Assembly (NCBI GenBank): GCA_009602735.1
Contig: WELA01010375.1
Location: 280,543-307,648 of the forward strand
Source: Mesotaenium endlicherianum
Lineage: Eukaryota > Streptophyta > Zygnematophyceae > Zygnematales > Mesotaeniaceae
Length of the DNA stretch: 27,106 bases
Direction: 5' to 3'
In this document: one piece after another, positions 1-9,893 of the stretch
Numbering within the stretch: position 1 is the first letter of the stretch
Layout: each line of letters opens with the position of its first letter
Program-made: the position numbers and the translations under genes
Notes under the pieces: generated by a model
What the model saw: the letters and a program-made list of their open reading frames with translations, nothing else
Databases searched by the model: none
Told to the model about the DNA's origin: nothing

Positions 1-1429
1 GCATCGGGGACAGGAGGCGGGGGTGGGGAGGAGGGGAAGGGGGGGAACGTCATTTAAAAAGGCTTGATGGACGAGCGGCAGGAGTCGTGTATTGGCGATC
101 CGACTTGTGACTCATTGCGTGCTTGTGAAGTTTGGGCGTGTCTGTGCTTCTTCGCGCTCTCTGTTGATCTGTCGCTGGGTGCAATTGGTTGGATGATGGA
201 CCTGCATCAGGTGTGTTGTGGTCATAAAATTGGCCAAGCAAAACCTTGCCGAGTGAAATCGCCAGAGCGAGATTGGCAAGGGGGAGACTTGCAAAAAAGA
301 AGTCGACAAACCGTCGGACCGAAACTGGCAGGAGGGAAATCGGCATTGAAATTGGCAGCGGTTCGCATCCGGCTGTAGATCCATGTTAGATAGACAAGAC
401 AACTGTTGCTGTTGGACGATGCCTCTCAAACAATCATCCAGTTGCTCCGCCCGCGACGCGAGAGTGGCCAAGACGGTGTTCTCCGGAGGGCCCGGCTCGC
501 TCTTCCGCCTTCCTTGCCTACCTCTATCTCTCCCTCCACTTTCCTGCCCACGTTGTTTTACCAGGACTCTTGTCCAGCATCTTGGTAGCCGGCACCCTTC
601 CAGCCGCCTTTAGGAAATACTTCCTCTCGGGGCACTCCTTTATCAAGCACGACTTTTTTTTGGGATCATGGCTGTGCAGGTTTGGCACATACTCGGGCCC
701 GTGGCAGCTTTTGCGCGAGAAGGAGGCTGGGCAAGTCAAAGGGTACAACTCTGTGGAGGATGACTGCTAGAGTTTTCCATTGTGTTCTACCCATAGCATG
801 GGGAGTGCATAGAGGAAATTAAGGGCAACTAAGGGGAAAATTGAGGGCAACTAAGGGAAATCTCGACGCGTGCATCTCTTGCCAAGTGGTCGAGCCTTGT
901 ACATATGACGAAAGATTGCAAGACTGCACTGTCAGACTGCATTCTCTTTCTGACTCACGAACTTTTTCCCTCAAAAATAGCGACGTTGTACTTAGCATAT
1001 CACCATCTTCAAAAGATTTTGTGATGTAACATAGTGCACTGCACTGCATTGCATTGCAGACTCAGCTAGAATTGTGATTTTGAAGTCGTTGGCCAAGGGC
1101 GTTAGGCATTTTTAGTCTTATTAGGGCCGGTTATGCAGTGCTTACACTTGTGGAAACTTGCTCTTTCCTTGAAAATAATAGCCCAGGAGCTAGTCGCAGC
1201 ATTGAAGGAAGGGGCAAAAGTGGCCCACGGGAACCCATAAGGAACCAAATTGAATGATATTACACCCAAGAGTGTTGCAGCATATTGATAAGAATTTTTG
1301 ATAATAACGATTCAGCATACACAAAATCAAAAAGGTGTTCACAAATGAAGTAGGATGCAAGGCCTTGTTATACATATAGCCGCACATTTTTTTTAAATGG
1401 AAAACTTACAAAAAAAAAGTTATGCCCAT
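1..1429. other. No supported gene; G-rich tract and short repeats
   Basis: Short open frames occur on both strands, but none has a recognisable motif, matching splice sites or a length above chance. Visible features are a G-run tract at 19-45, two near-identical copies of a roughly 22-base segment in tandem (about 817-861, core AGGGCAACTAAGGG), and a short run of GCACT/GCATT pentamers at about 1034-1058. The right edge abuts the repeat block that begins at 1430. Confidence 0.5.
19..45 (+). other. G-quadruplex-type motif
   Basis: Four G-runs of at least four bases (19-23, 25-28, 33-36, 39-45) are separated by loops of 1, 4 and 2 bases. This satisfies the usual G4 sequence rule. No gene start can be tied to it, so its role is unknown. 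Confidence 0.5.
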
Positions 1430-1666
1430 TGTCGTGTGAGAAGCTGTCGACGACCATAGAGGTCGGTAACACGTGCAAAATGACCTCAATGGCAGTAGGT
1501 AAAAACCCCCCTAAGACTAAATGGGGGAAAAGGCCACTGCCTTGGACTTGCGAAAAAGTGTTATTAAGCACTATTACTGCTATTAATGCAGCTATAGAGA
1601 GAGAGCAAGTTAAAGGGAGAGGACTAAAGGAACTAGCCATCTTAGCTGACTATGAAGCACCCCCCC
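1430..1666. repeat. Repeat X, copy 1 (LTR-like, TG...CA plus C-run)
   Basis: This segment starts TGTCGTGTGAGAAG, ends GAAGCA, and is followed by seven Cs (1660-1666). A diverged second copy lies at 2877-3124 in the same orientation and also ends in a C-run. TG...CA ends with a C-run on the right are what the 3' LTR plus polypurine tract of a minus-strand LTR element would look like. That identity is an inference; the duplication itself is plain in the sequence. Confidence 0.6.
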
Positions 1667-1668
1667 AA

Positions 1669-2874
1669 TGTGAAAGGCTCAAAAGTAGGGGCCTTCCCCT
1701 CAGCGGAGGAGCCTACTGGACTGTAGTGGCTACAAGAATGTGGAGCACAGGGAGGAGGTGGAAGCGCACTTTTACTATCCTAGCAAATGTGAAGGTGAGG
1801 TAGAGTAGCTCAGCTTAGGGGAGCCCCCTTGGTCTCGCTTCAACACAAACGTCGGAGGACTTTAGCAACATTCAAAAAGATGATGTAAGAAGAATTGATA
1901 ATATTTTAGAGTAGACATAGTTCCAAGTGCCTTCCTAAGCGTGAAGGCACACTATTATTACAAAACATGGTCTCGCTCTTCCTCTCCCCTGCTTTGCTCT
2001 CTGGTGCAAAATCATTCTACCTAATTGTTAGCTTGCATAATGCGTGGTTTTGCAGGAATCGCGTACGGATTAGATGCTCAAGTGTTCGTGGCTGGCAATC
2101 TTGCGCACCACAAAACGTGGTGGTGGTAACAAGCCTACGCTCCTTATCTTACAAGAACGTCTAACCAACGTGGCCGACGTTCCTTGCCCACCCACTACTC
2201 AATAGCCAAGTCAACCGGTAGCGACCGTCGTAAGCTGACTAGCCAGTGTCCTAGTTTTAGAATACTTGCATATTGGCCTAACTTACCATATTTTTACTTC
2301 GTATCTTATACGTATACGTATCAAAATACAACTCTAAAAACAGTGGTCCATTTTTTAAATTTAAAACCAAAATAAAAGTTCCCTTATATAGGCGGAGGGT
2401 TGACATAATTTGTTTTTTGACCATTCTTGACGCCCCTGTCATTCTCCACCAAACGCGATCGACAAAATTTTCAACAAATTTTCAAAAAGTTACAACCGCA
2501 AACAATCTATTACTGAATTCACACGCTTGGCGTATTTTGGCGTATTTAATGTTTGCAATTTCGGCAGACCCATATATACTTCACCGGATTTAGCCATTAC
2601 GTATAGGTCGTATCCGTATTTTAAAACTCGGGTCAGTGTAGACCCACAACTTGTGGTGGCGAGGCGCATGTGAGAGTCGGTGAGTTACACTAAGTCCAGG
2701 GGAGCCTCATGGCAACTCAAAAGGGGCCTCATGAGGGGACTTGGGCTAGCACAACTTAGGCGAGGAAGCTCCTAGCTGGCCTGGCCCTCCTCTACCATCC
2801 CAACCCCCCATGGATGACCTCAACTAGTACAAGGCAGTCGACACAAGCTGCAAGGGACAAGTATGTGCCTGACA
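1669..2874. repeat. Repeat L, left copy (interrupted by a MITE)
   Basis: The segment starts TGTGAAAGGCTCA and ends TGACA, and matches 12657-13495 along its length in direct orientation. Without the 384-bp insertion and its 6-bp duplication it would be about 816 bp, close to the 839 bp of the right copy. The two copies flank the decayed retroelement, so they could be its LTRs or its leader region. They are clearly more diverged than the LTRs of the young Ty3 element, so this layer is older. Confidence 0.7.
2244..2639. mobile_element. MITE-like insertion with TIRs and 6-bp target duplication
   Basis: A 384-bp AT-rich segment (2250-2633) is flanked by direct CAGTGT repeats (2244-2249 and 2634-2639). 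Its ends form imperfect terminal inverted repeats: CCTAGTTTTAGAATAC on the left and the complement of GTATTTTAAAACTCGG on the right, 14 of 16 matching. The paralogous right L copy lacks it and has a single CACTGT at the same place, which is an empty site. It has no coding capacity and so would be a non-autonomous DNA transposon. The superfamily is not assigned. Confidence 0.7.
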
Positions 2875-2876
2875 GC

Positions 2877-3124
2877 TGTCGCTTGAGAAGTTGTCGGCGA
2901 CCATAGAGGTCGGTAATACGTACGAAACGACCTAAATGGAAGTGGATTAAAACCCCCTTAAGACTTATTGGGGGAAAAGCTCACTGCCTTAGTGAAATTG
3001 CGGAAAAATGTTATCAAGGAAAATTACTACTATTGTTGCAGCTATAGAGAGAGAGCAAGCTAAAGGGAGAGGACTAAAGGAACCAACCATTTTGGCTAAA
3101 GCCTGTCTATGAAACACCCCCCCC
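2877..3124. repeat. Repeat X, copy 2 with C-run
   Basis: This is the second copy of the repeat at 1430-1666. It starts TGTCGCTTGAGAAG, ends GAAACA at 3116, and is followed by eight Cs (3117-3124). It begins two bases after the end of the left L repeat. For a minus-strand element the C-run would read as a polypurine tract next to a 3' LTR ending at 3116, which fits the decayed minus-strand pol further right. Confidence 0.6.
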
Positions 3125-3204
3125 AGCTAAAGTGGAGGGGTCAAACGAGAAGATTGGAGGAAAAGTTGAAGAAGGCAAAGTCAGCGCGAGATTGGAAATC
3201 AAGG

Positions 3205-3209
3205 CCTTT
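3205..3209. repeat. Target site duplication, left (CCTTT)
   Basis: These five bases next to the left LTR are repeated exactly at 9889-9893 after the right LTR. Five bases is the usual duplication size for Ty3/gypsy integrases. It shows that the element between is one complete insertion. Confidence 0.95.
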
Positions 3210-3712
3210 TGTAGTGAAACAGATAGATAAAGTACTTAGTAAAACAGAATACTTTATTTATTCAAGACAAGGATCTTTGAACACAAGTGGTAGCTTCTTG
3301 AAAGAGAGATGGCTTCTTGAAAGTTAATATATTTCTGGATTTTGGCAAGTACAAGAGTGATTCTCCAATGTCTTTCTATGTTCTAGCTCTTGTTTATATA
3401 CTTGCTACATAAGTAATTTCTAGGAAGGTGTATGTTGATGTGTTGGCACCCAACACATCCCAAAACTTGCCACCTCTTTCTAGAATAATGTACACATGTC
3501 CTTTTGACCTAAAAATGGCACATTTGACTTTTGCCACATGGAGTTCTTCTAGGTCTTTCCTCTAACTTCGAAAATGCCTTGGAAGGTTCAAAGGACATGA
3601 ACCAAGTTACTAGAGTACCTATTCACACTTGACTCCACACAATACTACTCCAAATATATTTGAAAACATTAAAATATATGCAAACTAATATATAATAACT
3701 CAAATCACTACA
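3210..3712 (-). repeat. 3' LTR of the chromovirus
   Basis: This 503-bp terminal repeat has the inverted ends TGTAGTGA...TCACTACA. On the minus strand a polyadenylation signal AATAAA lies at 3253-3258, near the outer end, as expected for the 3' LTR. It differs from the 5' LTR by one extra base in the TTTATTTATT stretch and five substitutions. Confidence 0.96.
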
Positions 3713-3722
3713 TCACCCCCCC
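3713..3722 (-). other. Polypurine tract (PPT)
   Basis: On the minus strand this reads GGGGGGGTGA and directly abuts the 3' LTR. It is the expected primer site for plus-strand DNA synthesis in reverse transcription. Confidence 0.85.
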
Positions 3723-4481
3723 GATAGAAAAAGCGACGTCTCGGCGCGTCAAGTCAGGTCTTACACATGTGGAGCAAACTAGTCAACAGTTTCAAGTCAG
3801 ATGCCACACATGTGAAGAGGACTAGTCAAAGGCGCCAAGTCAGGTGCTACACATGTAAGGTAGACTAGGCAAGGTCGTAGGTGGTGTGACCTTATTGGCT
3901 AGCCTACTCCTTAATGATAAAGAAAATTGTACAAGTTGGCCCAGAATCTGCCACGAACTCAAAAATTCATAGCGGCCACAGAACTGCTCCAAATCTGAAA
4001 ATTCGAGTGCCAGACGGACCGCGTCGGAGAACTCTACCGGGTCACCAAATTTGAGAGCATTCTCATTTCTGGAGTGTCGTTGAGAGCTGAGAGAGTAGGC
4101 ACTCCTCCAAATCTGTGCAGAAACTTCTGAAAATCATAAGTCCTTCTATACTTCTCCAAATTCTGCAAACTAAGTCTCAAACTGGGCGCTGTAAGATGTT
4201 CTACCAGAGTCTTGAGTTTCAGAGCATTCCAAGTTCAGGGGAGGGCACAATGTCAGAAGGCATATTCTGCCCTAACAATGCCAGCAGCCTGACCCCCTTC
4301 TACTTAGAGCATCATATCTCTCTCACCAGTGCTCCAAATTGAGCAAACTTGGACTCTAAATGACCGGCTACTCATGGACTACAGCCAGGTAAATTTTCAG
4401 AATTTATTATGCAGAGACCTATTACCAGTAGCAGTTTTAGTTTTCTGTCCAGAAACTGCGAGAAGAGAAGAGTGTCTAATG
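3723..4481 (-). other. 3' untranslated internal region of the chromovirus
   Basis: About 760 bases lie between the pol stop and the PPT without a convincing coding frame. Next to the PPT is a three-copy 43-bp tandem repeat. The rest contains loosely repeated CTCCAAAT-type stretches. A non-coding spacer of this size is common in plant chromoviruses. Confidence 0.7.
3750..3878. repeat. Tandem repeat, 3 x 43 bp
   Basis: Units begin at 3750, 3793 and 3836 with CAAGTCAG and each contains ACACATGT and ACTAG. All three are exactly 43 bases apart. They lie about 30-160 bases inside the 3' LTR, next to the PPT. Confidence 0.85.
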
Positions 4482-7400
4482 TCAATTTTTCCTCTTTCTT
4501 GTTCTTGCAGGCTGCCTCCAAGGGGTCTTCTGCTGCTTCTTGATGGTGGCAGGCTGCCTCCCTGAAGTCTTCGGGCTTCTAGTAGAGAGACTTGGGGCTG
4601 GTCCAAGATGGGGGTTGGCGGCATGGAAGCGCTTCAACTTTCTCTGAACTTTGTCAAGGTAGTGCGCCGCCACCCAACTATTCTCCGAATCTGGATATCC
4701 TTTCCACTTGATCAAGTATTGCTGCTGTCTCCTGAAATTTCTCATAGCCACTATGTCTTCCACTTCGTACTCCAAATGATCATCCACTATTGTTGGGGCT
4801 GGTGGGGTTGTCACACGTCCTGGGAACTTGTTGTCGGGTTGCACATATGGCTTGAAGAGGGAAGCGTGGAATACGGGGTCGATGTGCATAGTCTGGGGAA
4901 GTTCTAGCTTGAAAGCAACGGGGTTGACTTGCTGGATAATCTTGAAGGGTCCCAAATACTTGGGAGAGAACTTGCTGCCGGCAGGCCTGTTGTTCAGGGA
5001 AATGTTCTTGGATGATAGTAACACGTTGTCACCCACTCTGTACGTAATTTCTCTTCTGGATCTGTTCGCCACTCTTGCTTGAGCATCTTGCGCGTGTTGT
5101 AGAGCTTTCTTCGCTGCTGTAAGGGCTGCTTCTAATGTCTCCATAAAATCTGTGGCTGCAGGTACTTCATCATGGCCAGCCGTGAAGCTCAGTGGCGTGG
5201 TCGGATGGAAGCCATAGTTGAGGAAGAATGGGGACTCTTGGGTAGAGGCCTGCGTAGTGTTGTTGTAGGCAAACTCGAGGGGGGTCAAGTACATGTCCCA
5301 GTCTTGCTCGAGGGTAGACACGTAGGCCTTTAGAGAGGTCTTTAGGGTACGATTCATACGCTCGGTTTGCCCATCTGATTGTGGGTGGTAGGCAGTAGAC
5401 ATATCCAGCGATGTACCCAAGTTCTTGAAGAGATTTTTCCAGAAATGGCTTGTGAATCTTGGATCTCTATCTGACACAATTCTTGATGGTAGTCCATGGA
5501 GTCGGAAGATGTTGTCAAAGATGAGTCTTGCAAGTTGTGGTGCTGTAGCCTTAGTCGTCGTGGGAATAAAATGAGCCATCTTGGTAAGTCTGTCCACCGC
5601 CGTGAGTATTGCATTATGGCCTCGAGGTGTCACGGGCAAGTCCACGATAAGGTCCATTGAGATGTCCGTCCATTGTCTTTCGGGGATTGGTAGTGGTTGG
5701 AGGAGTCCTCCCGCCTTTTGCGATGATGGCTTGATTCTTTGGCATGTGTCACAGCTCCTGCAGTACTCCTTGACTTGCTTAGACATGCCTGGCCAACAAT
5801 AAGTCCTAGCTAGAACGCCCGTGGTCCTTAGGATTCCAAAGTGTCCTCCAAGAGGGTTGTCGTGTGCTTCTCGTAGAAGCAAGAGCCGGAGGTCTAAGTC
5901 ATTAGGAACACATCTCTGGCCCGTATCTTGCCTCACCCAATAATTGCCTTCTTGCTTCTTGCATGGGTCCAAGGCTGCTTCTCCGTTCTTGTAGTAAGGG
6001 TCTCTTTCATAGGCGGCTGAAAATCGAGCTTCCAGATCTGTCTTCAGGGATACCATCACTGCATTTAATTGCAGTCTTGAGAGGGGGTCAGCCGGGTTTG
6101 TCTTGCCGGGCTGGTACTGAATCGTGATGTTGTATTGTTGCAAGTATCCGCTCCATCTTGCTTGTCTCCTTGAGAGATACGGCTGCGTTTGGAGGTGCTT
6201 TAACGCCTCGTGGTCCGTGGTGACCAGTACTTTGCGTCCTTCAACGTAGCAGCGCCAAACCTTCAAGGCATGTACAATCGCCAATGCCTCTCGCTCCGTG
6301 GTTGTATAATTTTGCTCGGCTGGATTTAGCTTCCTTGACTCGTAGGCGATGGGCTGCAGTCCCTTGCCTTGGTCTTGAAGCAGGATTGCTCCTATTGCAT
6401 AGGAAGATGCATCGGTGATGACGTGGAAGGGCCAATCTGGGTTTGGACTTGGGAGTGTGAGCACCGGGGATGTGGTCAATCTTCGCTTTAACTCTTGAAA
6501 TGCCTCTTCCTCTTTCTCGGTCCATGTATATAGCCTGTCCTTCTTGAGTAGATCTGTCAGGGGGGCTGCTATGTGCGAGAAGCCTTGGATGAATTTTCTG
6601 TACCAATTGGCAAATCCCAAGAATGACTGGAGTTCTTTCTTGGTCGTGGGGGTTGGCCATTCCTCCACCACCGTGGTCTTCTTGGGGTCCATCTTGATGC
6701 CATCAGCAGTCACGTGGAGACCTAGGAACTCCACTTCTTGTTTGGCAAACTCGCACTTTGACTCCTTCGCAAATAGCTTGTTTTGCTTCAATACTTCAAG
6801 GACTTCTTTCAAGTGTCTCGCATGCTCTTCAAGGGTCTTGCTGTAGATAAGGATGTCATCGATGAATACCACCACAAATCTGTCCAACATGGGCTGAAAT
6901 ATGGTGTTCATCATAGTCATGAAAGTTGCTGGCGCGTTGGTGAGTCCAAATGGCAGGACCATGAACTCAAAATGTCCATATCTTGTCCTGAATGCCGTCT
7001 TCTCTATGTCCGGTTCTGCGATGCGAATCTGGTGGTAGCCGCTCCGTAAGTCAATCTTCGTGAAGTACTTGGCTCCAACCAGCCGGTCCATGAGCTCATC
7101 CATGCGCGGCAGCGGGTATCGATTCTTGATGGTGATCTTGTTGAGGGCGCGATAGTCCACACACATCCTCAAGGTACCATCTTTCTTCTTGACAAATAGC
7201 ACCGGGGCTCCAAATGGCGACTTGCTAGGTCGAATGAAGCCATGCTCCAGTAGCTCCTTGATTTGCTTCTTGACTTCGTCTAGCTCCGTGTATGACATTT
7301 TGAACGTAGGCCGAGAGATGGGCTTGCTTCCGGGCTCCAACTCTATCTTGTGGTCTACGAATCTTTTGGGGGGTAGGCCCTTGGGCAATTCCGGGGAGAA

Positions 7401-8147
7401 CACTTCTTTGTAGTCCTCTAAGACTTCTTGTATCTCCTTGGGAACGGGGCTGCCTTCTTGACTCTCGATGTCTTTCTTGATGTCTTTTGGCGTGATCAAG
7501 GCCAAAAGAAGCTCGTGTCCCTTCCTCACAAGTCTCTTGAGTTGGAGGGCGGACAATAGTATCTCGTGTGCCGGCTTCTGGATGTCTTGGGTCTGGATAT
7601 TCTGGATTGCGCGCAAAATACAGATTCTTGAAGTGATGTCATTCTTGATCTTGATAGTACCGGTCCTCCAATCAACTTGGGGGTTGTGCTTGGTCAACCA
7701 AGGCGTCCCTAGGATGACGTCGTACTTGCCCAATTGCATGGGGGAGAACACTACTCTATCCTTGAAGGACTTGATAGAGAGTGCCAAGGGGTACGTCTTC
7801 TTGGAAGGGGTAGTATAGGAGAATCCATCGGGCATCATAATCTCCTCGTCGTGGTCAAGAGTTCGCATAGTAATACCGTGCTTGGTGGCAAAATCTGCAG
7901 CAATGAAGTTGCCTTGAGCTCCGCTATCCACCAAGATGTGGACCTTCTCTCCTCCAAGGTAACCTCTCAAACTCATTGGGGCTGGAACGTCGTCTTCAAC
8001 GGGGGTCTCCACCTCACTTGGCGTGTTGCCTTCTCGTGAAGTGGGTCTTGGGGTGGTAGGCTCCTGGCCTACCGGCGCTGTCCGTTTTTTGACAACTTTT
8101 TGGGGCATGAAAGTGCACGATGGCCCTTTTCCTTGCAATAAAAGCAT
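4482..8147 (-). CDS. pol: Pol polyprotein: protease-RT-RNase H-integrase-chromodomain
   Basis: This open frame of 1221 codons encodes the replication enzymes. Protease has DSG at residues 74-76. Reverse transcriptase covers about 270-480 with the FIDD active site (429-431 region) and upstream [13 protein letters not shown]. RNase H covers about 570-690 with ITDAS, the E of TTERE, and TTDHE. Integrase has an H-H-C-C zinc finger (H762/H769, C799/C802), catalytic D832, D893 and E929, and a GPF module near 1066. A chromodomain (about 1126-1176, [14 protein letters not shown]) ends it. Such chromodomains bind methylated histone tails and steer integration to heterochromatin. Translation most likely enters from gag by a -1 frameshift, so the first ATG of the frame need not be used. 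The frame is unbroken. Confidence 0.97.
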   Translation of the reverse strand: MLLLQGKGPSCTFMPQKVVKKRTAPVGQEPTTPRPTSREGNTPSEVETPVEDDVPAPMSLRGYLGGEKVHILVDSGAQGNFIAADFATKHGITMRTLDHDEEIMMPDGFSYTTPSKKTYPLALSIKSFKDRVVFSPMQLGKYDVILGTPWLTKHNPQVDWRTGTIKIKNDITSRICILRAIQNIQTQDIQKPAHEILLSALQLKRLVRKGHELLLALITPKDIKKDIESQEGSPVPKEIQEVLEDYKEVFSPELPKGLPPKRFVDHKIELEPGSKPISRPTFKMSYTELDEVKKQIKELLEHGFIRPSKSPFGAPVLFVKKKDGTLRMCVDYRALNKITIKNRYPLPRMDELMDRLVGAKYFTKIDLRSGYHQIRIAEPDIEKTAFRTRYGHFEFMVLPFGLTNAPATFMTMMNTIFQPMLDRFVVVFIDDILIYSKTLEEHARHLKEVLEVLKQNKLFAKESKCEFAKQEVEFLGLHVTADGIKMDPKKTTVVEEWPTPTTKKELQSFLGFANWYRKFIQGFSHIAAPLTDLLKKDRLYTWTEKEEEAFQELKRRLTTSPVLTLPSPNPDWPFHVITDASSYAIGAILLQDQGKGLQPIAYESRKLNPAEQNYTTTEREALAIVHALKVWRCYVEGRKVLVTTDHEALKHLQTQPYLSRRQARWSGYLQQYNITIQYQPGKTNPADPLSRLQLNAVMVSLKTDLEARFSAAYERDPYYKNGEAALDPCKKQEGNYWVRQDTGQRCVPNDLDLRLLLLREAHDNPLGGHFGILRTTGVLARTYCWPGMSKQVKEYCRSCDTCQRIKPSSQKAGGLLQPLPIPERQWTDISMDLIVDLPVTPRGHNAILTAVDRLTKMAHFIPTTTKATAPQLARLIFDNIFRLHGLPSRIVSDRDPRFTSHFWKNLFKNLGTSLDMSTAYHPQSDGQTERMNRTLKTSLKAYVSTLEQDWDMYLTPLEFAYNNTTQASTQESPFFLNYGFHPTTPLSFTAGHDEVPAATDFMETLEAALTAAKKALQHAQDAQARVANRSRREITYRVGDNVLLSSKNISLNNRPAGSKFSPKYLGPFKIIQQVNPVAFKLELPQTMHIDPVFHASLFKPYVQPDNKFPGRVTTPPAPTIVDDHLEYEVEDIVAMRNFRRQQQYLIKWKGYPDSENSWVAAHYLDKVQRKLKRFHAANPHLGPAPSLSTRSPKTSGRQPATIKKQQKTPWRQPARTRKRKN
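8055..8073 (-). promoter_or_regulatory. Hairpin downstream of the frameshift site
   Basis: On the minus strand GGTAGGC, a five-base loop, then GCCTACC form a perfect 7-bp stem. It lies 10 bases after the slippery heptamer and contains the gag stop codon in its 5' arm. A stem-loop at this spacing is the usual stimulator that stalls the ribosome. Confidence 0.75.
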
Positions 8148-9349
8148 AGTCCAGCCGTCATGAGAGCTTCTTTTTCAGCCGGGGAGAGTCTTGCTTTCAC
8201 TCCTTGCTGGTTTCTTGCATCATAAGTGTCATTGGAGGGTCTTCCACTCTTCCGGGCAGCCGCGGGGTCCCTTTTAATAACTCCGATTTCCATGGGTGTG
8301 GGTCCAGATTCGGATGTGGAAGGGGCTGCGTACACCCGCGTCGTCGGTACCCGTGAAGATGAAGGCACGGAGTGCTTGAAATCCAAGGTATCCACCTTTT
8401 GGGCCACTTCAATGATCTTTGAGAAGTCCGTCAAGTCGCGTAACTCCACTTCCTTTGCCACCTTGGGTTTGAGGCCAAAGATGTAGCGGTCAATCTTCTC
8501 CTCGAGAGACATGTTGGGGATCTCAAGAGTGAGGGCGTGAAATCTGGATGTATACTCTTGAACGGACGTCGTTTGCTTGAGATGGTGGAGCTTTCCTCGG
8601 GCAATCTTCTCCGCATTGATGGGCATGAATTGCTTCTTGAGGGCCTCACGAAAATCTGCCCATCTTGCATATGATGGTGGGGGCTCTTGGCCGAGCATGG
8701 GGTGCGCCATAGCTTGATATATAGCCGCTTGATAGTTACGCCACCATGATGTTGCTGCTCCTCTAAGTAAGGTAACGGCAAAGGGAACGTAGTCCTCCTC
8801 GGGTACTTCAAGGAATGCGAGGTACGTCTCCACTTGGTAGAGCCATAAATTCAGGTTGGCACCTTTCCCGGGGTTGAAAGTGTCGGGTTTGCCGGGCTTG
8901 ATGAGTTTCCTTGCTCTCGTTGGCTCTTGTGGAGGCGCTTGAGCCGGGGCTGGATTTTGAGCATTGCTCGCAATAGGGGCAACCATGGCAGCCATAGCTT
9001 CTCTTGACGCTTGCACGGTTGCTTCATAGGTGGCCAAGCCCACTTGGTTGTGGACGGTCATTAGGAAGGCTGCCCACTCATTTGCGGGAACTCCTTGTGG
9101 TGGGGTCAACTTTGCTATAGCGGCTGCCACGGGATTTGACGGTGCTCCTCCTTGTGGTGCTTCTTGTTGTTGGAGATTTCCTTGAGTAGGCTCTCCCATC
9201 GACGCTGGAGGAGGGTGTGCTCCTCCTTGTGGTGCTTCTTGTTGTTGCAGATTTTCTTGAGTGGGCTCTCCCATCGGCGCTGGAGGAGGGTGTCTTGGAG
9301 AGGAAGGGCTTCCTTCGAAAGCTTGCTGTTGGTCTTGAGGATCGGCCAT
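8069..9349 (-). CDS. gag: Gag capsid-nucleocapsid protein
   Basis: This intact 426-codon ORF starts 24 bases after the PBS. The N-terminus is rich in P and Q and contains a 25-residue unit in tandem (Met-Gly-Glu-Pro-Thr-Gln core, DNA 9142-9291). The middle carries a retrotransposon gag capsid region (about residues 170-290, [11 protein letters not shown] and [23 protein letters not shown] stretches). A CCHC zinc knuckle ([14 protein letters not shown]) lies near the C-terminus and would bind RNA. Gag forms the virus-like particle in which reverse transcription occurs. The ORF overlaps pol by 79 bases in the -1 frame. Confidence 0.95.
   Translation of the reverse strand: MADPQDQQQAFEGSPSSPRHPPPAPMGEPTQENLQQQEAPQGGAHPPPASMGEPTQGNLQQQEAPQGGAPSNPVAAAIAKLTPPQGVPANEWAAFLMTVHNQVGLATYEATVQASREAMAAMVAPIASNAQNPAPAQAPPQEPTRARKLIKPGKPDTFNPGKGANLNLWLYQVETYLAFLEVPEEDYVPFAVTLLRGAATSWWRNYQAAIYQAMAHPMLGQEPPPSYARWADFREALKKQFMPINAEKIARGKLHHLKQTTSVQEYTSRFHALTLEIPNMSLEEKIDRYIFGLKPKVAKEVELRDLTDFSKIIEVAQKVDTLDFKHSVPSSSRVPTTRVYAAPSTSESGPTPMEIGVIKRDPAAARKSGRPSNDTYDARNQQGVKARLSPAEKEALMTAGLCFYCKEKGHRALSCPKKLSKNGQRR
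8084..8090 (-). promoter_or_regulatory. -1 ribosomal frameshift slippery heptamer A AAA AAC
   Basis: On the minus strand the gag frame reads TCA AAA AAC, giving the canonical X XXY YYZ heptamer A AAA AAC. Slipping back one base moves the ribosome into the pol frame (next codons CGG ACA). It lies four sense codons upstream of the gag stop, within the 79-base gag/pol overlap. Confidence 0.8.
9142..9291 (-). repeat. 75-bp in-frame tandem duplication inside gag
   Basis: Two units of 75 bases (9142-9216 and 9217-9291) differ at a few positions and encode two 25-residue P/Q/E-rich blocks. The period is a multiple of three, so the frame is kept. Confidence 0.85.
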
Positions 9350-9373
9350 CTTCTTGTGCTACCAAAGTGCCTA

Positions 9374-9385
9374 GCTCCGATACCA
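9374..9385 (-). other. Primer binding site, initiator tRNA-Met type
   Basis: On the minus strand this reads TGGTATCGGAGC, one base after the 5' LTR. The plant consensus for the initiator tRNA-Met 3' end is TGGTATCAGAGC, so it matches at 11 of 12 positions. It primes minus-strand DNA synthesis. Confidence 0.9.
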
Positions 9386-9386
9386 T

Positions 9387-9888
9387 TGTAGTGAAACAGA
9401 TAGATAAAGTACTTAGTAAAACAGAATACTTTATTATTCAAGACAAGGATCTTTGAACACAAGTGGTAGCTTCTTGAAAGAGAGATGGCTTCTTGAAAGT
9501 TAATATATTTCTGGATTTTGGCAAGTACAAGAGTGATTCTGGAATGTCTTTCTATGTTCTAGCTCTTGTTTATATACTTGCTACATAAGTAATTTCTAGG
9601 AAGGTGTATGTTGATGTGTTGGCACCCAACACATCCCAAAACTTGCCACCTCTTTCTAGAATAATGTACACATGTCCTTTTGACCTAAAAATGGCACATC
9701 TTACTTTTGCCACATGGAGTTCTTCTAGGTCTTTCCTCTAACTTCGAAAATGCCTTGGAAGGTTCAAAGGACATGAACCAAGTTACTAGAGTACCTATTC
9801 ACACTTGAATCCACACAATACTACTCCAAATATATTTGAAAACATTAAAATATATGCAAACTAATATATAATAACTCAAATCACTACA
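9387..9888 (-). repeat. 5' LTR of the chromovirus
   Basis: This 502-bp LTR has the same TGTAGTGA...TCACTACA ends as the left copy. On the minus strand a TATA box (TATATAAA, 9569-9576) would set the transcription start near 9540. An AATAAA lies at 9430-9435. This gives a plausible U3/R/U5 layout. Confidence 0.96.
9569..9576 (-). promoter_or_regulatory. Candidate TATA box of the 5' LTR promoter
   Basis: The sequence is TATATAAA on the minus strand. It sits about 180 bases upstream of the LTR/PBS junction, a suitable place for the retrotransposon promoter. It is also present in the other LTR. No transcript data are available. Confidence 0.5.
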
Positions 9889-9893
9889 CCTTT
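9889..9893. repeat. Target site duplication, right (CCTTT)
   Basis: This is an exact copy of 3205-3209. Joining the flanks here restores the pre-insertion locus, which is continuous with the older element's 3' internal region. Confidence 0.95.

Larger units (their letters stand above)
3210..9888 (-). mobile_element. Full-length Ty3/gypsy chromovirus (LTR retrotransposon)
   Basis: This is a complete 6.7-kb element on the minus strand. It has LTRs at both ends, a tRNA-iMet PBS, a polypurine tract, a gag ORF and a pol ORF with the order protease, RT, RNase H, integrase, chromodomain. That order and the terminal chromodomain place it among chromoviruses (Ty3/gypsy, Metaviridae). The two LTRs differ at five bases and one single-base indel over about 502 positions, so it inserted recently. 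No stop or frameshift breaks either ORF, so it may be mobile or able to supply proteins. It landed inside an older repeat block. Confidence 0.97.

Noticed and set aside
50..770. Several overlapping ORFs of 60-119 codons
   Set aside because: They occur on both strands, overlap one another, and have no motif, splice or polyadenylation context.
2875..2900. PBS next to the left L repeat
   Set aside because: No TGG-initiated match to a tRNA 3' end is seen at either L boundary, so L could not be confirmed as an LTR by this test.
7189..8039. Plus-strand ORFs inside pol
   Set aside because: They are antisense shadows of the intact pol reading frame.
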